47,532 nucleotides of DNA, taken from IMG/VR virus record IMGVR_UViG_3300047322_000395, positions 1-47,532 of that record. The stretch is one strand, 5' to 3'. Positions 11,777-20,693 of this stretch are shown one piece after another; positions within the stretch are counted from its first letter, which is position 1, and each line of letters opens with the position of its first letter. The DNA comes from a virus. A program made the position numbers and the translations under genes. The notes under the pieces are model-generated. The model had not been told where the DNA came from. It saw only the letters and a list, made by a program, of their open reading frames with translations, and did not search any database.

Positions 11777-12415
11777 ATGGCGGCTGATTGGTTTGTCGAG
11801 CGAGACGGCGAAACGCCCGAAGAAAGGCGCATCAGATACCGCCGAGAAAGCGCCAAGCGATACAAGAGCGACCCCGAGAAGGCAGAGGCGCGGCGAGCCG
11901 CTAAGCGTGCGTATCACGCTCGCCGGCAGCAGGATGAATCGCGTCGTCTCGCCGAGCGCGAGAGGGAGAAGCGAAAGCGCGCCGCGATGCCTGAACAGCG
12001 CAAGGCCGAAATCGCTGAGGCGAACCGTATTCGCGCGACTGCCTATCACGAGGCTAACCGAGAGCGAATCCTCGCGAAGTGGGCGGAAAGCGATTATTGG
12101 CGCGAATGGCGCCGACTCAACGCGGGCAAGGTGCGCAGCTACTACGCGCGTCGCCGAGACGCGGTGATGCGAGCAACGCCACCGTGGGCTGACGCTGACG
12201 CTATCGAGGCGATCTACACAGAATGCGCGCGACTTGCCGCCGAAACCGGCATTCCTCACGAGGTCGATCACATCATCCCCTTGCAGGGGCTCAAGGTGTC
12301 TGGCCTGCACGTCCATAACAATTTGCAGGTTCTGACTCTCGCGGCGAACCGAGCGAAATCAAACAGGTTCATTGATGGCGACTCGACGACCGAAGGGGCC
12401 AACCAGCGTATTTGA
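11777..12415 (+). CDS. HNH endonuclease between the terminase genes, 212 aa
   Basis: ATG 11777. The first 130 residues are a very basic, Arg/Glu-rich helix, likely DNA-binding coiled coil. The C-terminus carries an HNH fold: HEVDHIIPLQGLKVSGLHVH then NNLQVLTLAANRAKSN, with the DH, HNN and KSN residues of the metal site. HNH nucleases next to terminase are required for packaging-linked cleavage in several phages (as in HK97 gp74); others are homing endonucleases. The tight overlap (41 bp) with terL favours a packaging role. Confidence 0.75.
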   Translation: MAADWFVERDGETPEERRIRYRRESAKRYKSDPEKAEARRAAKRAYHARRQQDESRRLAEREREKRKRAAMPEQRKAEIAEANRIRATAYHEANRERILAKWAESDYWREWRRLNAGKVRSYYARRRDAVMRATPPWADADAIEAIYTECARLAAETGIPHEVDHIIPLQGLKVSGLHVHNNLQVLTLAANRAKSNRFIDGDSTTEGANQRI

Positions 12416-13736
12416 ATCGATCCAACTAACGCCTAAACAGGCGAATATCTACGTTCACGGCTGGCAACCCTACGCCCGATTCCGCGACGCGGTGTGCGGT
12501 CGACGCTTCGGCAAGACGTTCCTCGGCGCGAAAGAGATGCGCCGCGCCGCGCAACTCGCCGCTCGATGGAAGGTAAGCCCCGACGACGAGATATGGTACG
12601 CCGCGCCGACGTTCAAGCAAGCCAAGCGCGTGTTCTGGCGCCGCCTGAAGCGAGCTATCCCGCGCGCATGGATGGACAGCAAGCCGAACGAGTCGGAATG
12701 TTTCATCCTGCTCAAAACTGGCCACATCATCCGCATTGTCGGCCTGAACGAATATGACAACCTGCGCGGCTCCGGCCTGTTCTTCGCGCTCGTCGACGAG
12801 TGGGCGGATTGCCCCTTTGAGGCGTGGAAAGAAGTTCTGCGCCCGATGCTCTCGACGTGCAAATACGAAATCGACGGTATCAAGTACGTCGGCGGGCATT
12901 GCCTGCGCATCGGCACGCCGAAGGGATTCAATCATTGCTATGACTCGTATGTAGCGGGGCAGGAAGGCGGCGAGCCGGATCACAAGTCGTGGCTCTACAC
13001 GTCGGTTCAAGGCGGCAACGTCCCGCAAGAGGAAGTCGAAGCTGCGCGACGCACGCTAGACCCGCGCACGTTCCGCCAGGAATACGAAGGCTCGTTCGAG
13101 AACTACAGCGGACGCGTCTATTACGACTTCCACCGGAAAGAATCGGTCAAGCCGTGCGCGTATAACCCGGCGCTCCCGCTGCACATCGGCATGGACTTCA
13201 ACGTGAATCCCATGTCTGCGGTCGTGCATCAGGAACAGGCGAACGGCGAAATATGGTGCATCGCCGAGCATGTCATTCCGACGTCGAACACCGATGAAAT
13301 GGCGGGCGTGCTGCGCGACAAATACGGCCTCGCGTCGTTCGATCCGGCGCAGCCGAAGCTCGATCACATCACGATCTACCCCGACCCGGCCGGCGCGCAA
13401 CGCAAGACGAGCGCGCAAGGCAAAACCGATATTTCGATCCTCCGTTCGTATGGCTTCAAGGTCATTGCGATGGACGCTCACCCGCTCGTGCGCGATCGCA
13501 TCAATTACGTCAACGGGCGCATCAAGTCGGCTGACGGCGCGCGTCACTACTTCGTCGACCCGACGTGCAAAGAGACGATCAAGTGTCTCGAACAGTTGAT
13601 CTATAAGGAAGGCACGAACGACCCGGACAAGGAACTCGGCTTTGATCACGTTCCCGACGCGATCGGCTATTACCTGTTCACGAAATTCGTGCATATCCCG
13701 GCGAAACGCTTCCAATCCGATCACCTTCACCGATGA
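12375..13736 (+). CDS. terL: Terminase large subunit, 453 aa
   Basis: ATP-driven DNA packaging motor and headful or site-specific nuclease. ATG 12375 is preferred to a TTG one codon earlier. Walker A GRRFGKT spans residues 42-48; Walker B with catalytic Glu is FALVDEWAD (about 137-145). The C-terminal RNase H-like nuclease begins near residue 273 (GMDFNVNPMSAVV, first acidic residue) and ends with DHVPDAIGYYLF (last acidic cluster). The order TerS-HNH-TerL-portal is normal. Whether packaging is headful is not decidable here, although the circular contig is consistent with it. Confidence 0.93.
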   Translation: MATRRPKGPTSVFESIQLTPKQANIYVHGWQPYARFRDAVCGRRFGKTFLGAKEMRRAAQLAARWKVSPDDEIWYAAPTFKQAKRVFWRRLKRAIPRAWMDSKPNESECFILLKTGHIIRIVGLNEYDNLRGSGLFFALVDEWADCPFEAWKEVLRPMLSTCKYEIDGIKYVGGHCLRIGTPKGFNHCYDSYVAGQEGGEPDHKSWLYTSVQGGNVPQEEVEAARRTLDPRTFRQEYEGSFENYSGRVYYDFHRKESVKPCAYNPALPLHIGMDFNVNPMSAVVHQEQANGEIWCIAEHVIPTSNTDEMAGVLRDKYGLASFDPAQPKLDHITIYPDPAGAQRKTSAQGKTDISILRSYGFKVIAMDAHPLVRDRINYVNGRIKSADGARHYFVDPTCKETIKCLEQLIYKEGTNDPDKELGFDHVPDAIGYYLFTKFVHIPAKRFQSDHLHR

Positions 13737-13743
13737 GGCGCGC

Positions 13744-14058
13744 ATGAGCGACTACAGAGAGCAGTGCGTTCGAGCGAAGAGCGCAAAGGCCGGGATTGTC
13801 GATCAGCGCCCCGTCGCCAGTCGGTCAAAAAAGGCTATGCCGGTCATCTTGGAATCGCGCCAGATCGAAGGCTCCATAGCCTTTCGTCGGTCGCGCGCTT
13901 CCGAGTGGACTAAATGGGCCGCGTATCGCAGCGAGCGCGAGGCTACGCAAGCGCGCGACAACCTTTCGCGCAAGTACGCGCGGATATGGGAATTCCGAAT
14001 CAAGCCGGAGGGCGCAAATGAAGATCAACCATTACTCGACGCTGCACGCGCTGCATGA
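13744..14058 (+). CDS. Unrecognised small basic protein in the packaging operon, 104 aa
   Basis: ATG 13744, 7 bp after terL. A basic protein whose centre, SEWTKWAAYRSEREATQARD followed by NLSRKYARIWEFRIK, reads as a compact alpha-beta domain. No family is recognised. It overlaps the next gene by 41 bp. Could be a small DNA-binding or head accessory factor. Confidence 0.65.
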   Translation: MSDYREQCVRAKSAKAGIVDQRPVASRSKKAMPVILESRQIEGSIAFRRSRASEWTKWAAYRSEREATQARDNLSRKYARIWEFRIKPEGANEDQPLLDAARAA

Positions 14059-14200
14059 CATCGACCCGCAGGACGCGCAAGACAACATCGATGCCATGTT
14101 CGAAGCGACCGACCTCGATTGCGCGATCGCGATTCTCACGCGCAGACCCGACGGCGGAATGATCGGCTCGACGCACTTCAAAAAATACAGGATTCATTGA
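14018..14200 (+). CDS. 60-aa small protein before the portal gene
   Basis: ATG 14018 lies inside the previous gene in another frame, and its TGA abuts the portal ATG directly. Reads MKINHYSTLHALHDIDPQDA, then LDCAIAILTRRPDGGMIG. No family recognised; the tight packing with terL-side and portal genes supports expression. Confidence 0.6.
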   Translation: MKINHYSTLHALHDIDPQDAQDNIDAMFEATDLDCAIAILTRRPDGGMIGSTHFKKYRIH

Positions 14201-15679
14201 ATGTGGCAGACATTACGCGAGCAGCACCCGAAGGATAAAGACCTTCCCGACCGGGCGCACACAGTCGGCTGTTTAACGGCTGTTCTCGACGGCACGCAAT
14301 ACGACGTGCTGCCCTACTCGTTTCACACCGAGAAATCGGAAGCTGACGAATACATTCCGCTGCGCCAGCGCCGGCCGTCGGTGCGTTTCGCGCTGTGCTC
14401 CGAAGTCGTTGATGATTCGGTCGGCCTGCTGTTCAGCGAAGAGCATTTCCCGACGGTGACGAGCGAGAACGCGGACGCCGCCGAAACGCTCGAAGCGATC
14501 GCGAAAGACTGCTACCTGAACGAAGTGATGATCGACGCTGCGACGCGCGGCTCGGTCGGCTCGGCCGCAGTGCAATTGCGCGTGCTGAAGAATCGCCTGT
14601 TCTTCTCGGTGATGAACACGCAGTTCCTAACTCCGGTTTGGCAGGATGACGCGCCCGACACGCTCGCGAAAGTCGTCGAACTCTATAAGACGAAGGGGCG
14701 CGCGCTCAAGGCGCTCGGCTATCCGATCCCAGACGACATGCTCGCGCAAGATCATTGGTTCAGGCGCGAGTGGAATTCGGGCGTTGAGGCTTGGTTCAAT
14801 CCAATGCCGGTCACGAAAGACAACGACCCGGAAGCGATGACGCCTGACGCGTCGCGCAGTGTGTCGCACAAGCTCGGCTTCGTTCCGATCGTCTGGATGA
14901 AGAACCTGCCGGGCGGCGACGAAATCGACGGTAAATGCACGTTCGCCAAGGCGATCGACACGAACATCGAAATCGACTACCTGCTCTCGCAAGGCGGGCG
15001 CGCGCTGAAGTATCAGAGCGATCCGACGCTGCTCATCAAAGAGCCGGCGACCGGGCAAGGCGGCACGCTCACGAAGGGCGCGGGCAATGCGATCACGGTC
15101 GGCGCTGACGGCGACGCCAAGCTTCTCGAAATGAGCGGTGACGGCACGAACGCGCTGCTCGAATACGTGCGGCTCGCGCGGCAAGTGGCGCTCGAATCGA
15201 TCCACGGCAACAAGGCCGACGCCGACAAGATCGCGGCGGCTCAGTCGGGGCGCGCAATGGAGTTGATGAACCAGGCGCTTATCTGGCTCGCCGACAAACT
15301 GCGCATCTCCTACGGCGAGAAGGGCTTGCTGCAACTCTATCGCATGATCGCGAAGGCGTCGCAGAAGGCGCAACTCGTCGACTCGGAGGGGCAGAAAATC
15401 CCGCCGATCGCGACCGACAAGCCGCTCGCGCTGAAGTGGCCGGCTTGGTATAGCCCGACGTGGGCGGACAAGACGAACGAGGCGAGCACGCTGTCGACGC
15501 TCACATCGGGCGGACTGCTCTCGAAAGAGACGGCGACCGCATCGATTGCAGAGCAATACGACGTGGAAGACGTGCCGGCCGAACTCGCGCGCATCAAAAC
15601 CGAATCCGCAGAAGCGGACGCGGCCGAAATCGCGAAGGCGACGGCGATCAAACCTATTCCGGACAATACGGGGAATTAA
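14201..15679 (+). CDS. Portal protein, 492 aa
   Basis: Forms the dodecameric ring at one capsid vertex through which DNA is packaged and to which the tail attaches. Length, position after TerL and character fit: N-terminal QRRPSVRFALCSEVVDDSVG, a central region with WFRREWNSGVEAWFNPMPVT, a long helix (stem/wing) near residues 255-375 ending GRAMELMNQALIWLADKLRI, and an acidic C-terminal crown (SAEADAAEIAKATA). It is an SPP1 gp6/Gp4-type rather than lambda-type portal by look. Ends in a TAATG overlap with the methyltransferase. Confidence 0.85.
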   Translation: MWQTLREQHPKDKDLPDRAHTVGCLTAVLDGTQYDVLPYSFHTEKSEADEYIPLRQRRPSVRFALCSEVVDDSVGLLFSEEHFPTVTSENADAAETLEAIAKDCYLNEVMIDAATRGSVGSAAVQLRVLKNRLFFSVMNTQFLTPVWQDDAPDTLAKVVELYKTKGRALKALGYPIPDDMLAQDHWFRREWNSGVEAWFNPMPVTKDNDPEAMTPDASRSVSHKLGFVPIVWMKNLPGGDEIDGKCTFAKAIDTNIEIDYLLSQGGRALKYQSDPTLLIKEPATGQGGTLTKGAGNAITVGADGDAKLLEMSGDGTNALLEYVRLARQVALESIHGNKADADKIAAAQSGRAMELMNQALIWLADKLRISYGEKGLLQLYRMIAKASQKAQLVDSEGQKIPPIATDKPLALKWPAWYSPTWADKTNEASTLSTLTSGGLLSKETATASIAEQYDVEDVPAELARIKTESAEADAAEIAKATAIKPIPDNTGN

Positions 15680-16443
15680 TGGACGCGGATTTGCGCTTAG
15701 GCGACTGCCTAGACGTGATGGCGACGCTCGCCGATAACAGCGTTGATTTGATTCTGTGCGATTTGCCCTACGGCACGACGGCTTGCAAATGGGATTCGAT
15801 TATCCCGTTCGAGCCGCTATGGGCGCAATACCGGCGCATTGCAAAGCCGAATGCGGCGATTGTGCTTACTGCTTCGCAGCCTTTTACGTCGGCGCTGATT
15901 ATGAGTAACGCGCGCATGTTCCGATACGAACTAATTTGGGACAAAAAGCGCGTAACGAACCCAATGCTCGCGAAGAAGCAGTTTTTGCGGCAGCACGAAA
16001 ACGTAGTCGTTTTCTATTTGCGGCAGCCGACATATAACCCGCAGCCGTACAGGAAATCAACTGTCGGCCGGATGGGTAAGGCGACGACGAGTCGCGCTGA
16101 CGTGTGGGACGTAGAGCGCGGGGTTACGACTCGCTCGTATGAAAACGAATTCGGCTATCCGAGAAGCTTGCTACTTGACATCCCTGTGATGAATAACCTG
16201 ACAGCAGACCGGAGCGGCTTTCACCCCACGCAGAAGCCCGTCGCGCTGATGGAATACCTGATCCGCACGTATACGAACGAAGGCGACACGGTGCTCGATA
16301 ACTGCATGGGTTCCGGCACAACCGGCGTCGCATGTGCCAACACCGGTCGAAATTTCATCGGCATCGAGCGCGATGAAAGCTATTTCGCCATTGCAGACAA
16401 GCGCATCACAGAAGCGATGCCGAACGATTTACTCGCAGCATAA
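15679..16443 (+). CDS. DNA methyltransferase (beta-class type) in the head operon, 254 aa
   Basis: AdoMet-dependent amino-methyltransferase (adenine N6 or cytosine N4). The catalytic motif IV is DLPY (residues 28-31, the variant of DPPY), and motif I, at the C-terminal end as in the beta class, is CMGSGTTG (209-216), preceded by FHPTQKPVALMEYLI (motif X). ATG 15679 overlaps the portal stop. Likely protects phage DNA against host restriction or marks newly made DNA. No cognate restriction endonuclease lies nearby. A second such enzyme is encoded at 41716-41015. Confidence 0.85.
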   Translation: MDADLRLGDCLDVMATLADNSVDLILCDLPYGTTACKWDSIIPFEPLWAQYRRIAKPNAAIVLTASQPFTSALIMSNARMFRYELIWDKKRVTNPMLAKKQFLRQHENVVVFYLRQPTYNPQPYRKSTVGRMGKATTSRADVWDVERGVTTRSYENEFGYPRSLLLDIPVMNNLTADRSGFHPTQKPVALMEYLIRTYTNEGDTVLDNCMGSGTTGVACANTGRNFIGIERDESYFAIADKRITEAMPNDLLAA

Positions 16444-16469
16444 ACCGCGCAGATGCGCAACACCGAACG

Positions 16470-16492
16470 GCCCGCTCGATGCGGGCTTTTTT
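16470..16492 (+). terminator. Rho-independent terminator
   Basis: GCCCGC (16470-16475), loop TCGAT, GCGGGC (16481-16486), then six T. Follows the methyltransferase stop and precedes the scaffold gene. The same GCCCGC/GCGGGC stem recurs at five other gene borders of the virion operon. Confidence 0.85.
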
Positions 16493-16527
16493 CATTTCTA
16501 GGGCGGGCCGATGCCCGAATCTGACAC

Positions 16528-17115
16528 ATGCGAATCTCGAACCTCCTTTCCTTCCTGCTCGGCTTCTCCGCAACCTTCCGCTTCGGCGTAGAAGGTGATG
16601 CGCCTGGCGGCAACTCGACGCCGCCCGCCACGCCCGCGCCGACGCGCGAGCAATTTTCCCGCGAGTACGTGAGCGAACTGCGCGAGGAAGCGAAAACGTA
16701 TCGCCTGAAAGCGACCGAGAAAGACACCGCGCTCGCCACCGCGCAAGCGCGAATCGCCGAACTCGAAGCCGGGAGCAAAGACGCGCTCACCGCTGCCGAG
16801 AAAGCCGCGAACGAGCGCGTGCTGCGCGCCGAACTGAAAGCGGTCGCGGCAAAGCACGGCGTCGTCGACGTAAGCGACGCGCTGAAGGTGCTCGACCTCT
16901 CCGGCGTGAAGCTCGACGAGAAAGGCGACGTCATCGGCGCTGACGAACTGTTCGAAGCCGCGAAGAAGGCCAAGCCGTATCTCTTCGGCACGACGAGCAC
17001 ATCGAGCACGCAAAAGACGCCGCCCGCAGGCGACCCGAAGCCGGTCGACGTTCGCACGGTCGACGCGAAGGATTACGCGGCACAGAAGGCCGCGTTTCTG
17101 AAGGCGTCGCGCTAA
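16528..17115 (+). CDS. Scaffold-like/minor structural protein, 195 aa
   Basis: Placed between portal and major capsid where scaffolding proteins reside. After a Pro/Ala/Thr-rich N-terminal part, residues about 45-100 form a coiled coil (LREEAKTYRLKATEKDTALA, then TAQARIAELEAGSKDALTAA), followed by a compact helical domain (VDVSDALKVLDLSGVKLDEK) and a disordered linker with a short C-terminal helix (AQKAAFLKASR) that could contact capsid subunits. This layout matches GP20-like phage scaffolds. The hydrophobic first 20 residues are odd for a scaffold, so the start may be further in. Confidence 0.75.
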   Translation: MRISNLLSFLLGFSATFRFGVEGDAPGGNSTPPATPAPTREQFSREYVSELREEAKTYRLKATEKDTALATAQARIAELEAGSKDALTAAEKAANERVLRAELKAVAAKHGVVDVSDALKVLDLSGVKLDEKGDVIGADELFEAAKKAKPYLFGTTSTSSTQKTPPAGDPKPVDVRTVDAKDYAAQKAAFLKASR

Positions 17116-17152
17116 ACCCGCCCGAAACCGAGCAGTACACACCTAAACCGAA

Positions 17153-17175
17153 GCCCGCCATTGTGCGGGCTTTTT
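17153..17175 (+). terminator. Rho-independent terminator before the capsid gene
   Basis: GCCCGC (17153-17158), loop CATTGT, GCGGGC (17165-17170), TTTTTG. It lies 20 bp before the major capsid start, so read-through or an unseen promoter must supply capsid mRNA; such hairpins may also stabilise processed transcripts. Confidence 0.8.
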
Positions 17176-17195
17176 GCTTTTAAGGACCGCATCAC

Positions 17196-18506
17196 ATGCC
17201 GATCAGCAATTTCCCCGCCGCCCTCCAACCGGCAATTCAGCAAGGTTTCCTCGCGCGCGAGTTTCAAGGCGGCTTGGAATCGCAAATCACGTATCGCGCT
17301 GTCGCCGATCGTGAACTGTTCGCGAACGCGGTCGGTGAGACGATCACCAAGACCCGCCGCGGCCTGAAGGCGCCGACAACGACGCCGCTCACCCCGTCTG
17401 CGAACACCAATCTCGACAACGGCCTCTCGCCGTCTGGCTGGACGATCGAGCAATACACGCTCGGCATCGACATGTACGGCGACACGATGGACCTGAACAT
17501 GGTGACGACTCGCGTCGGCATCGCGTCGCAGTTCCTTCAGAACGCGTATGTGAACGGCGTTCAAGCCCTGCAATCGCTCGACCGCCTCGCGCGCAACAAG
17601 CTGTTCGGCGCATACCTGTCGGGTAACACCCGCGTGCGCACGACGCTCGGCGCGCCGGCTGCAACCGTCTCCGTCGATGACGTGCGCGGCTTCCAGTACG
17701 TGAGCGCGAATGGCGTGATGGTGCCGGTTTCGGGCACGAACACGCTCACCGTCGTTTTCGCGAACGGCAACAGCTACACGCTGACCGGCGTCGCTGTCGA
17801 CGGCTCGAACGTCTCGACCGCACCGCAAGGCGTATCGGGCACGCTCACGTTCTCGGGCAACGTCACCGTCGCCGATGCAACGGCCGGCAACTCGGTCGTC
17901 GCGTCGAACGCGGCTTCGGTGCTGCGCTCGGGTGGTCGCGCGTCGACGTCGGCGATCCTCTCGACCGACTACCTGACGATGCAAGACTTGCTCGCGGGCG
18001 TGACGATCCTTCGCAATAACCGCGTGCCGACCATCGGCGGGCTGTACAACTACTACGCCGACAACTCGCAACTGAAAAACCTGTTCAAAGATCAGGATTT
18101 CAAGCTGCTCTATCAAGGTCAGTACGGCTCGCAAGCGTATCAGACCGGTCAAGTGATGGAGTTGATGGGCCTGCGCATCATCCCGACGACCGAATCGCCG
18201 CAACAGACGCTTGGTTCTGTGGCTGTTCACCGCGGCATCATGTGCGGTCAAGGCGCGCTCATCGAAGGCGATTACGAGGCGATCACGCAGGACGAAATCG
18301 GCGCCGATAACGCGCTGATCGAGATGATCGACGGTATCGCGATGGTCACGCGCGAACCGCTCGACCGCCTGCAACAGATCATCGCGCAGTCGTGGTACTG
18401 GATCGGCGGCTTTGCTGTTCCGACCGACATCACCGCGAATCAAAACATCATCCCGACCGCGACCGCCAGCACGTTCAAGCGCGCTGTCGTGATCGAGTCG
18501 GCGTAA
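17196..18506 (+). CDS. Major capsid protein, 436 aa
   Basis: Main shell protein, probably HK97 fold. ATG 17196 with AAGGA upstream. The first 150 residues contain an N-arm and E-loop-like region (LESQITYRAVADRELFANAV then TITKTRRG, PLTPSANTNLDNGLSPSG). Residues about 150-235 are a beta-rich Thr/Val/Gly insertion (TLTVVFANGNSYTLTGVAVD) that resembles an Ig-like or I-domain on the capsid surface. The C-terminal half holds the P- and A-domain features (MQDLLAGVTILRNNRVPTIG, GLYNYYADNSQLKNLF). Product abundance and function are inferred from order and length. Confidence 0.9.
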   Translation: MPISNFPAALQPAIQQGFLAREFQGGLESQITYRAVADRELFANAVGETITKTRRGLKAPTTTPLTPSANTNLDNGLSPSGWTIEQYTLGIDMYGDTMDLNMVTTRVGIASQFLQNAYVNGVQALQSLDRLARNKLFGAYLSGNTRVRTTLGAPAATVSVDDVRGFQYVSANGVMVPVSGTNTLTVVFANGNSYTLTGVAVDGSNVSTAPQGVSGTLTFSGNVTVADATAGNSVVASNAASVLRSGGRASTSAILSTDYLTMQDLLAGVTILRNNRVPTIGGLYNYYADNSQLKNLFKDQDFKLLYQGQYGSQAYQTGQVMELMGLRIIPTTESPQQTLGSVAVHRGIMCGQGALIEGDYEAITQDEIGADNALIEMIDGIAMVTREPLDRLQQIIAQSWYWIGGFAVPTDITANQNIIPTATASTFKRAVVIESA

Positions 18507-18549
18507 TCGGCGGGGCGGGCGTAGTGCTCGCCCCTCTTTCGAGATAACC

Positions 18550-18825
18550 ATGAATGACGCAAACGCGCCAGAGGGCGCACAAGCGGCTTTCGTGGCCTCG
18601 GATGCTCCGATAGATGCACCGAAGGTCACGAAGCCCGCCAGGGCCGCAAAGAATGCGCCCGCGTTACCGGAATCGGTGACGATCGCGGCGCATTACCAGT
18701 TTTACGACGAAGCAGGCGACCCGCAAGTGTGGCTCCCTGGCGAAGTCGTGACGGCGAAGGCTGAAATCAAACTGTTGATCGAGCGCGGCGCGCGCTTGCT
18801 CGGCATCAATGGGGAATTAGGCTAA
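18550..18825 (+). CDS. Head-completion/connector accessory protein, 91 aa
   Basis: First gene after the capsid. The N-terminal 40 residues are Ala/Pro-rich and disordered; the C-terminal half is a small beta domain (TIAAHYQFYDEAGDPQVWLP then GEVVTAKAEIKLLIERGARL). Location between capsid and the next connector gene suggests a head decoration or joining protein. Ends in a TAATG overlap. Confidence 0.65.
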   Translation: MNDANAPEGAQAAFVASDAPIDAPKVTKPARAAKNAPALPESVTIAAHYQFYDEAGDPQVWLPGEVVTAKAEIKLLIERGARLLGINGELG

Positions 18826-19202
18826 TGCTCACAGATGCGCAGAAAGTTGACGTCCGTCGCTTCTGCGGGCTTCCCCTCTATGGCGGGTTGCCTGTTCAAG
18901 CGTTCGGCTGGCGGTTCTTCCAGAAGTACGGGACGCTCGAATTTAGAATCGACAACATGCAGCCGGCCGAAGAGACGGTGCTGCTCAACTATCTGACGAA
19001 GTTGAACGCGCTCGAAGAGGCAATCTACGGCACTAGCGACAACCTCGACACCGACGTTGCTGCCGTGTGGACGCACAACAAGAATGAGCAGCGCGATCGC
19101 GAAGCGCTCTACTCGTCGTTTCGCGTGAAGTTGTGCGACTTCATCGGCATTCCGCCCGGCTCCGGCATCTCAGGCGGCGGCTCTATCGCGCTGGTGGTCT
19201 GA
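18825..19202 (+). CDS. Head-tail connector protein, 125 aa
   Basis: The helical protein MLTDAQKVDVRRFCGLPLYG... with EETVLLNYLTKLNALEEAIY and a C-terminal LCDFIGIPPG tail, followed by a Gly-rich end, is typical of the small adaptor (gp6/gp15-like) that binds the portal. It sits directly downstream of capsid genes and abuts the next connector gene by ATG within its stop (TGATG). Confidence 0.7.
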   Translation: MLTDAQKVDVRRFCGLPLYGGLPVQAFGWRFFQKYGTLEFRIDNMQPAEETVLLNYLTKLNALEEAIYGTSDNLDTDVAAVWTHNKNEQRDREALYSSFRVKLCDFIGIPPGSGISGGGSIALVV

Positions 19203-19846
19203 TGGACGGCGCCAAAGCACAAGCGCAGGCCTACAAGGGCTATGCGCAGGTAGCGAAGCGCCTCGGCAACGCGTTCACGCTCTACCGGCCAATCTCACCC
19301 GATATGACGGTTGCGCAGATCGTCGCGACGAACTTCCTCGCCAGTCTGAACGCAGAGGATATGACCTATCGGCGACCGAATAAATACGGCAAGCCGACGT
19401 GGTTTGCGGTCATGGACGGCTCGCAAACGCAAGTCGGCGACTACCTCATCGGCGATACCGGCGAGTATTTCGTCGCCGCGCAACAGCCGCTTCTCCCGAT
19501 CCTCGTCGTCGAGTGCAACCGCACCCTGATTATCACGCGTCCGCAGACACAGACGCAATTCGGCGCGGTTTCGGACTATGAAGGCACGACCGCGGAAAAC
19601 GAGACGATTCTGATGGCCGGATGGCCCGCGAGTGTGCTGCAAGGCACGAAAGGCGAGAAAGGCGGCGTCGCGCTGCCTGGCGATGTGCGTGACGCGTGGT
19701 GGGCGATCCTGCTGCCGTTAGTGCCGGGCGTCGTGCTGCGATCGGGCGACCTGATTGCCGACGAACTCGGGCGGCGCTACATCATTTCCAGCGCCGAACT
19801 CAGCGATTTGGGCTGGCGGCTCACCGCGCAACAGGGGCAGACATGA
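19202..19846 (+). CDS. Head-tail joining protein, 214 aa
   Basis: ATG 19202 overlaps the previous stop. Beta-rich protein with NKYGKPTWFAVMDGSQTQVG, then DYLIGDTGEYFVAAQQPLLP and a C-terminal GDLIADELGRRYIISSAELS, a pattern seen in phage head-closure or neck proteins that cap the portal-adaptor channel. Exact homology is not certain. Overlaps the next gene by ATGA. Confidence 0.65.
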   Translation: MDGAKAQAQAYKGYAQVAKRLGNAFTLYRPISPDMTVAQIVATNFLASLNAEDMTYRRPNKYGKPTWFAVMDGSQTQVGDYLIGDTGEYFVAAQQPLLPILVVECNRTLIITRPQTQTQFGAVSDYEGTTAENETILMAGWPASVLQGTKGEKGGVALPGDVRDAWWAILLPLVPGVVLRSGDLIADELGRRYIISSAELSDLGWRLTAQQGQT

Positions 19847-20679
19847 GCGACGTTTCCGATGTGCAAAACGTGCTCGTCGGCCTAATCGCCGGCTGGCTCT
19901 ATCCGAACGGCACAAATCAACCTTCGGCGACCGGCTTCAATGTCCGCGTCGGCGCCGGCTGGCCGACTCAGGCGAGTCTCGACGCAGACCTCGCGCAAGG
20001 CGTCGCGCAAGTCTCCGTCTACGCGACCGCGGACGAGCGCAAAACGACCCGCTACATGCAAGGCTGGCAACCGCTCGCGACGTTCGCCCCGACGATCACG
20101 CTCTCGAAGGCGGGCAACGTCGTCACTGTCGGCGGCGCAATGCCTGTTCCGTTCTCCGCGCAAAACCTCGCGGTGTTCGTCGGCAATTCGCCCTACTCCT
20201 ACGCGGTGCAGCCGACCGACACGCTTGCGAGCATCGCCGCAGCGCTCGCGACACTCATCGCGCGCGACTATCCCGGCACAGCAAGCGCAGGCGCAAATAT
20301 CACCCTGCCCGCGAACGCTGCTATCGGCGCGCTTCGAACGGGCGGCACAGGAACGGCGATCAAGGTCATCAAAAACCAAGATCGCATGTTTCAAATCACG
20401 CTTTGGTGCAGCACGCCCGCGCAACGCACGGCGCTCGCAAACGTGATCGATCCGAATCTCGCCGACCTAAAGTTTCTCGCGATGCCCGATGGCTTCAGCG
20501 CGCGAATCATCTACGCGGACAGTCCGCAGCAAGACATCGGCGAGAAAGCGCGGCTATTCCGTCGCGACTTCCGTTATCGCGTCGATTACGCGACGACGAA
20601 GGTCGCGAATGCCCCGCAAGTCATTGTCGGCGACCTGAACATCATCACCGATGCCAGCGCCGTTTTAAAACCCGTCTAG
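19843..20679 (+). CDS. Tail completion/terminator-like protein, 278 aa
   Basis: ATG 19843 overlaps the upstream gene. The opening SDVSDVQNVLVGLIAGWLYP and the strand pattern around VRVGAGWPTQ, and near the C-terminus EKARLFRRDFRYRVDYATTK, resemble tail-terminator proteins that end the tube and bind the neck. Residues about 100-160 form an extra beta/helix insertion (FAPTITLSKAGNVVTVGGAM; TDTLASIAAALATLIARDYP) with a LysM-like look, which lengthens it beyond the usual 130-170 aa. Confidence 0.65.
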   Translation: MSDVSDVQNVLVGLIAGWLYPNGTNQPSATGFNVRVGAGWPTQASLDADLAQGVAQVSVYATADERKTTRYMQGWQPLATFAPTITLSKAGNVVTVGGAMPVPFSAQNLAVFVGNSPYSYAVQPTDTLASIAAALATLIARDYPGTASAGANITLPANAAIGALRTGGTGTAIKVIKNQDRMFQITLWCSTPAQRTALANVIDPNLADLKFLAMPDGFSARIIYADSPQQDIGEKARLFRRDFRYRVDYATTKVANAPQVIVGDLNIITDASAVLKPV

Positions 20680-20693
20680 GAACCCTCTTCCAC

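Noticed and set aside
17112-18629. 505-aa minus-strand ORF opposite the capsid gene
   Set aside because: It is a codon-bias shadow: extremely Arg/Val/Asp-rich, low complexity, no ribosome-binding site, and opposite a clear structural gene.
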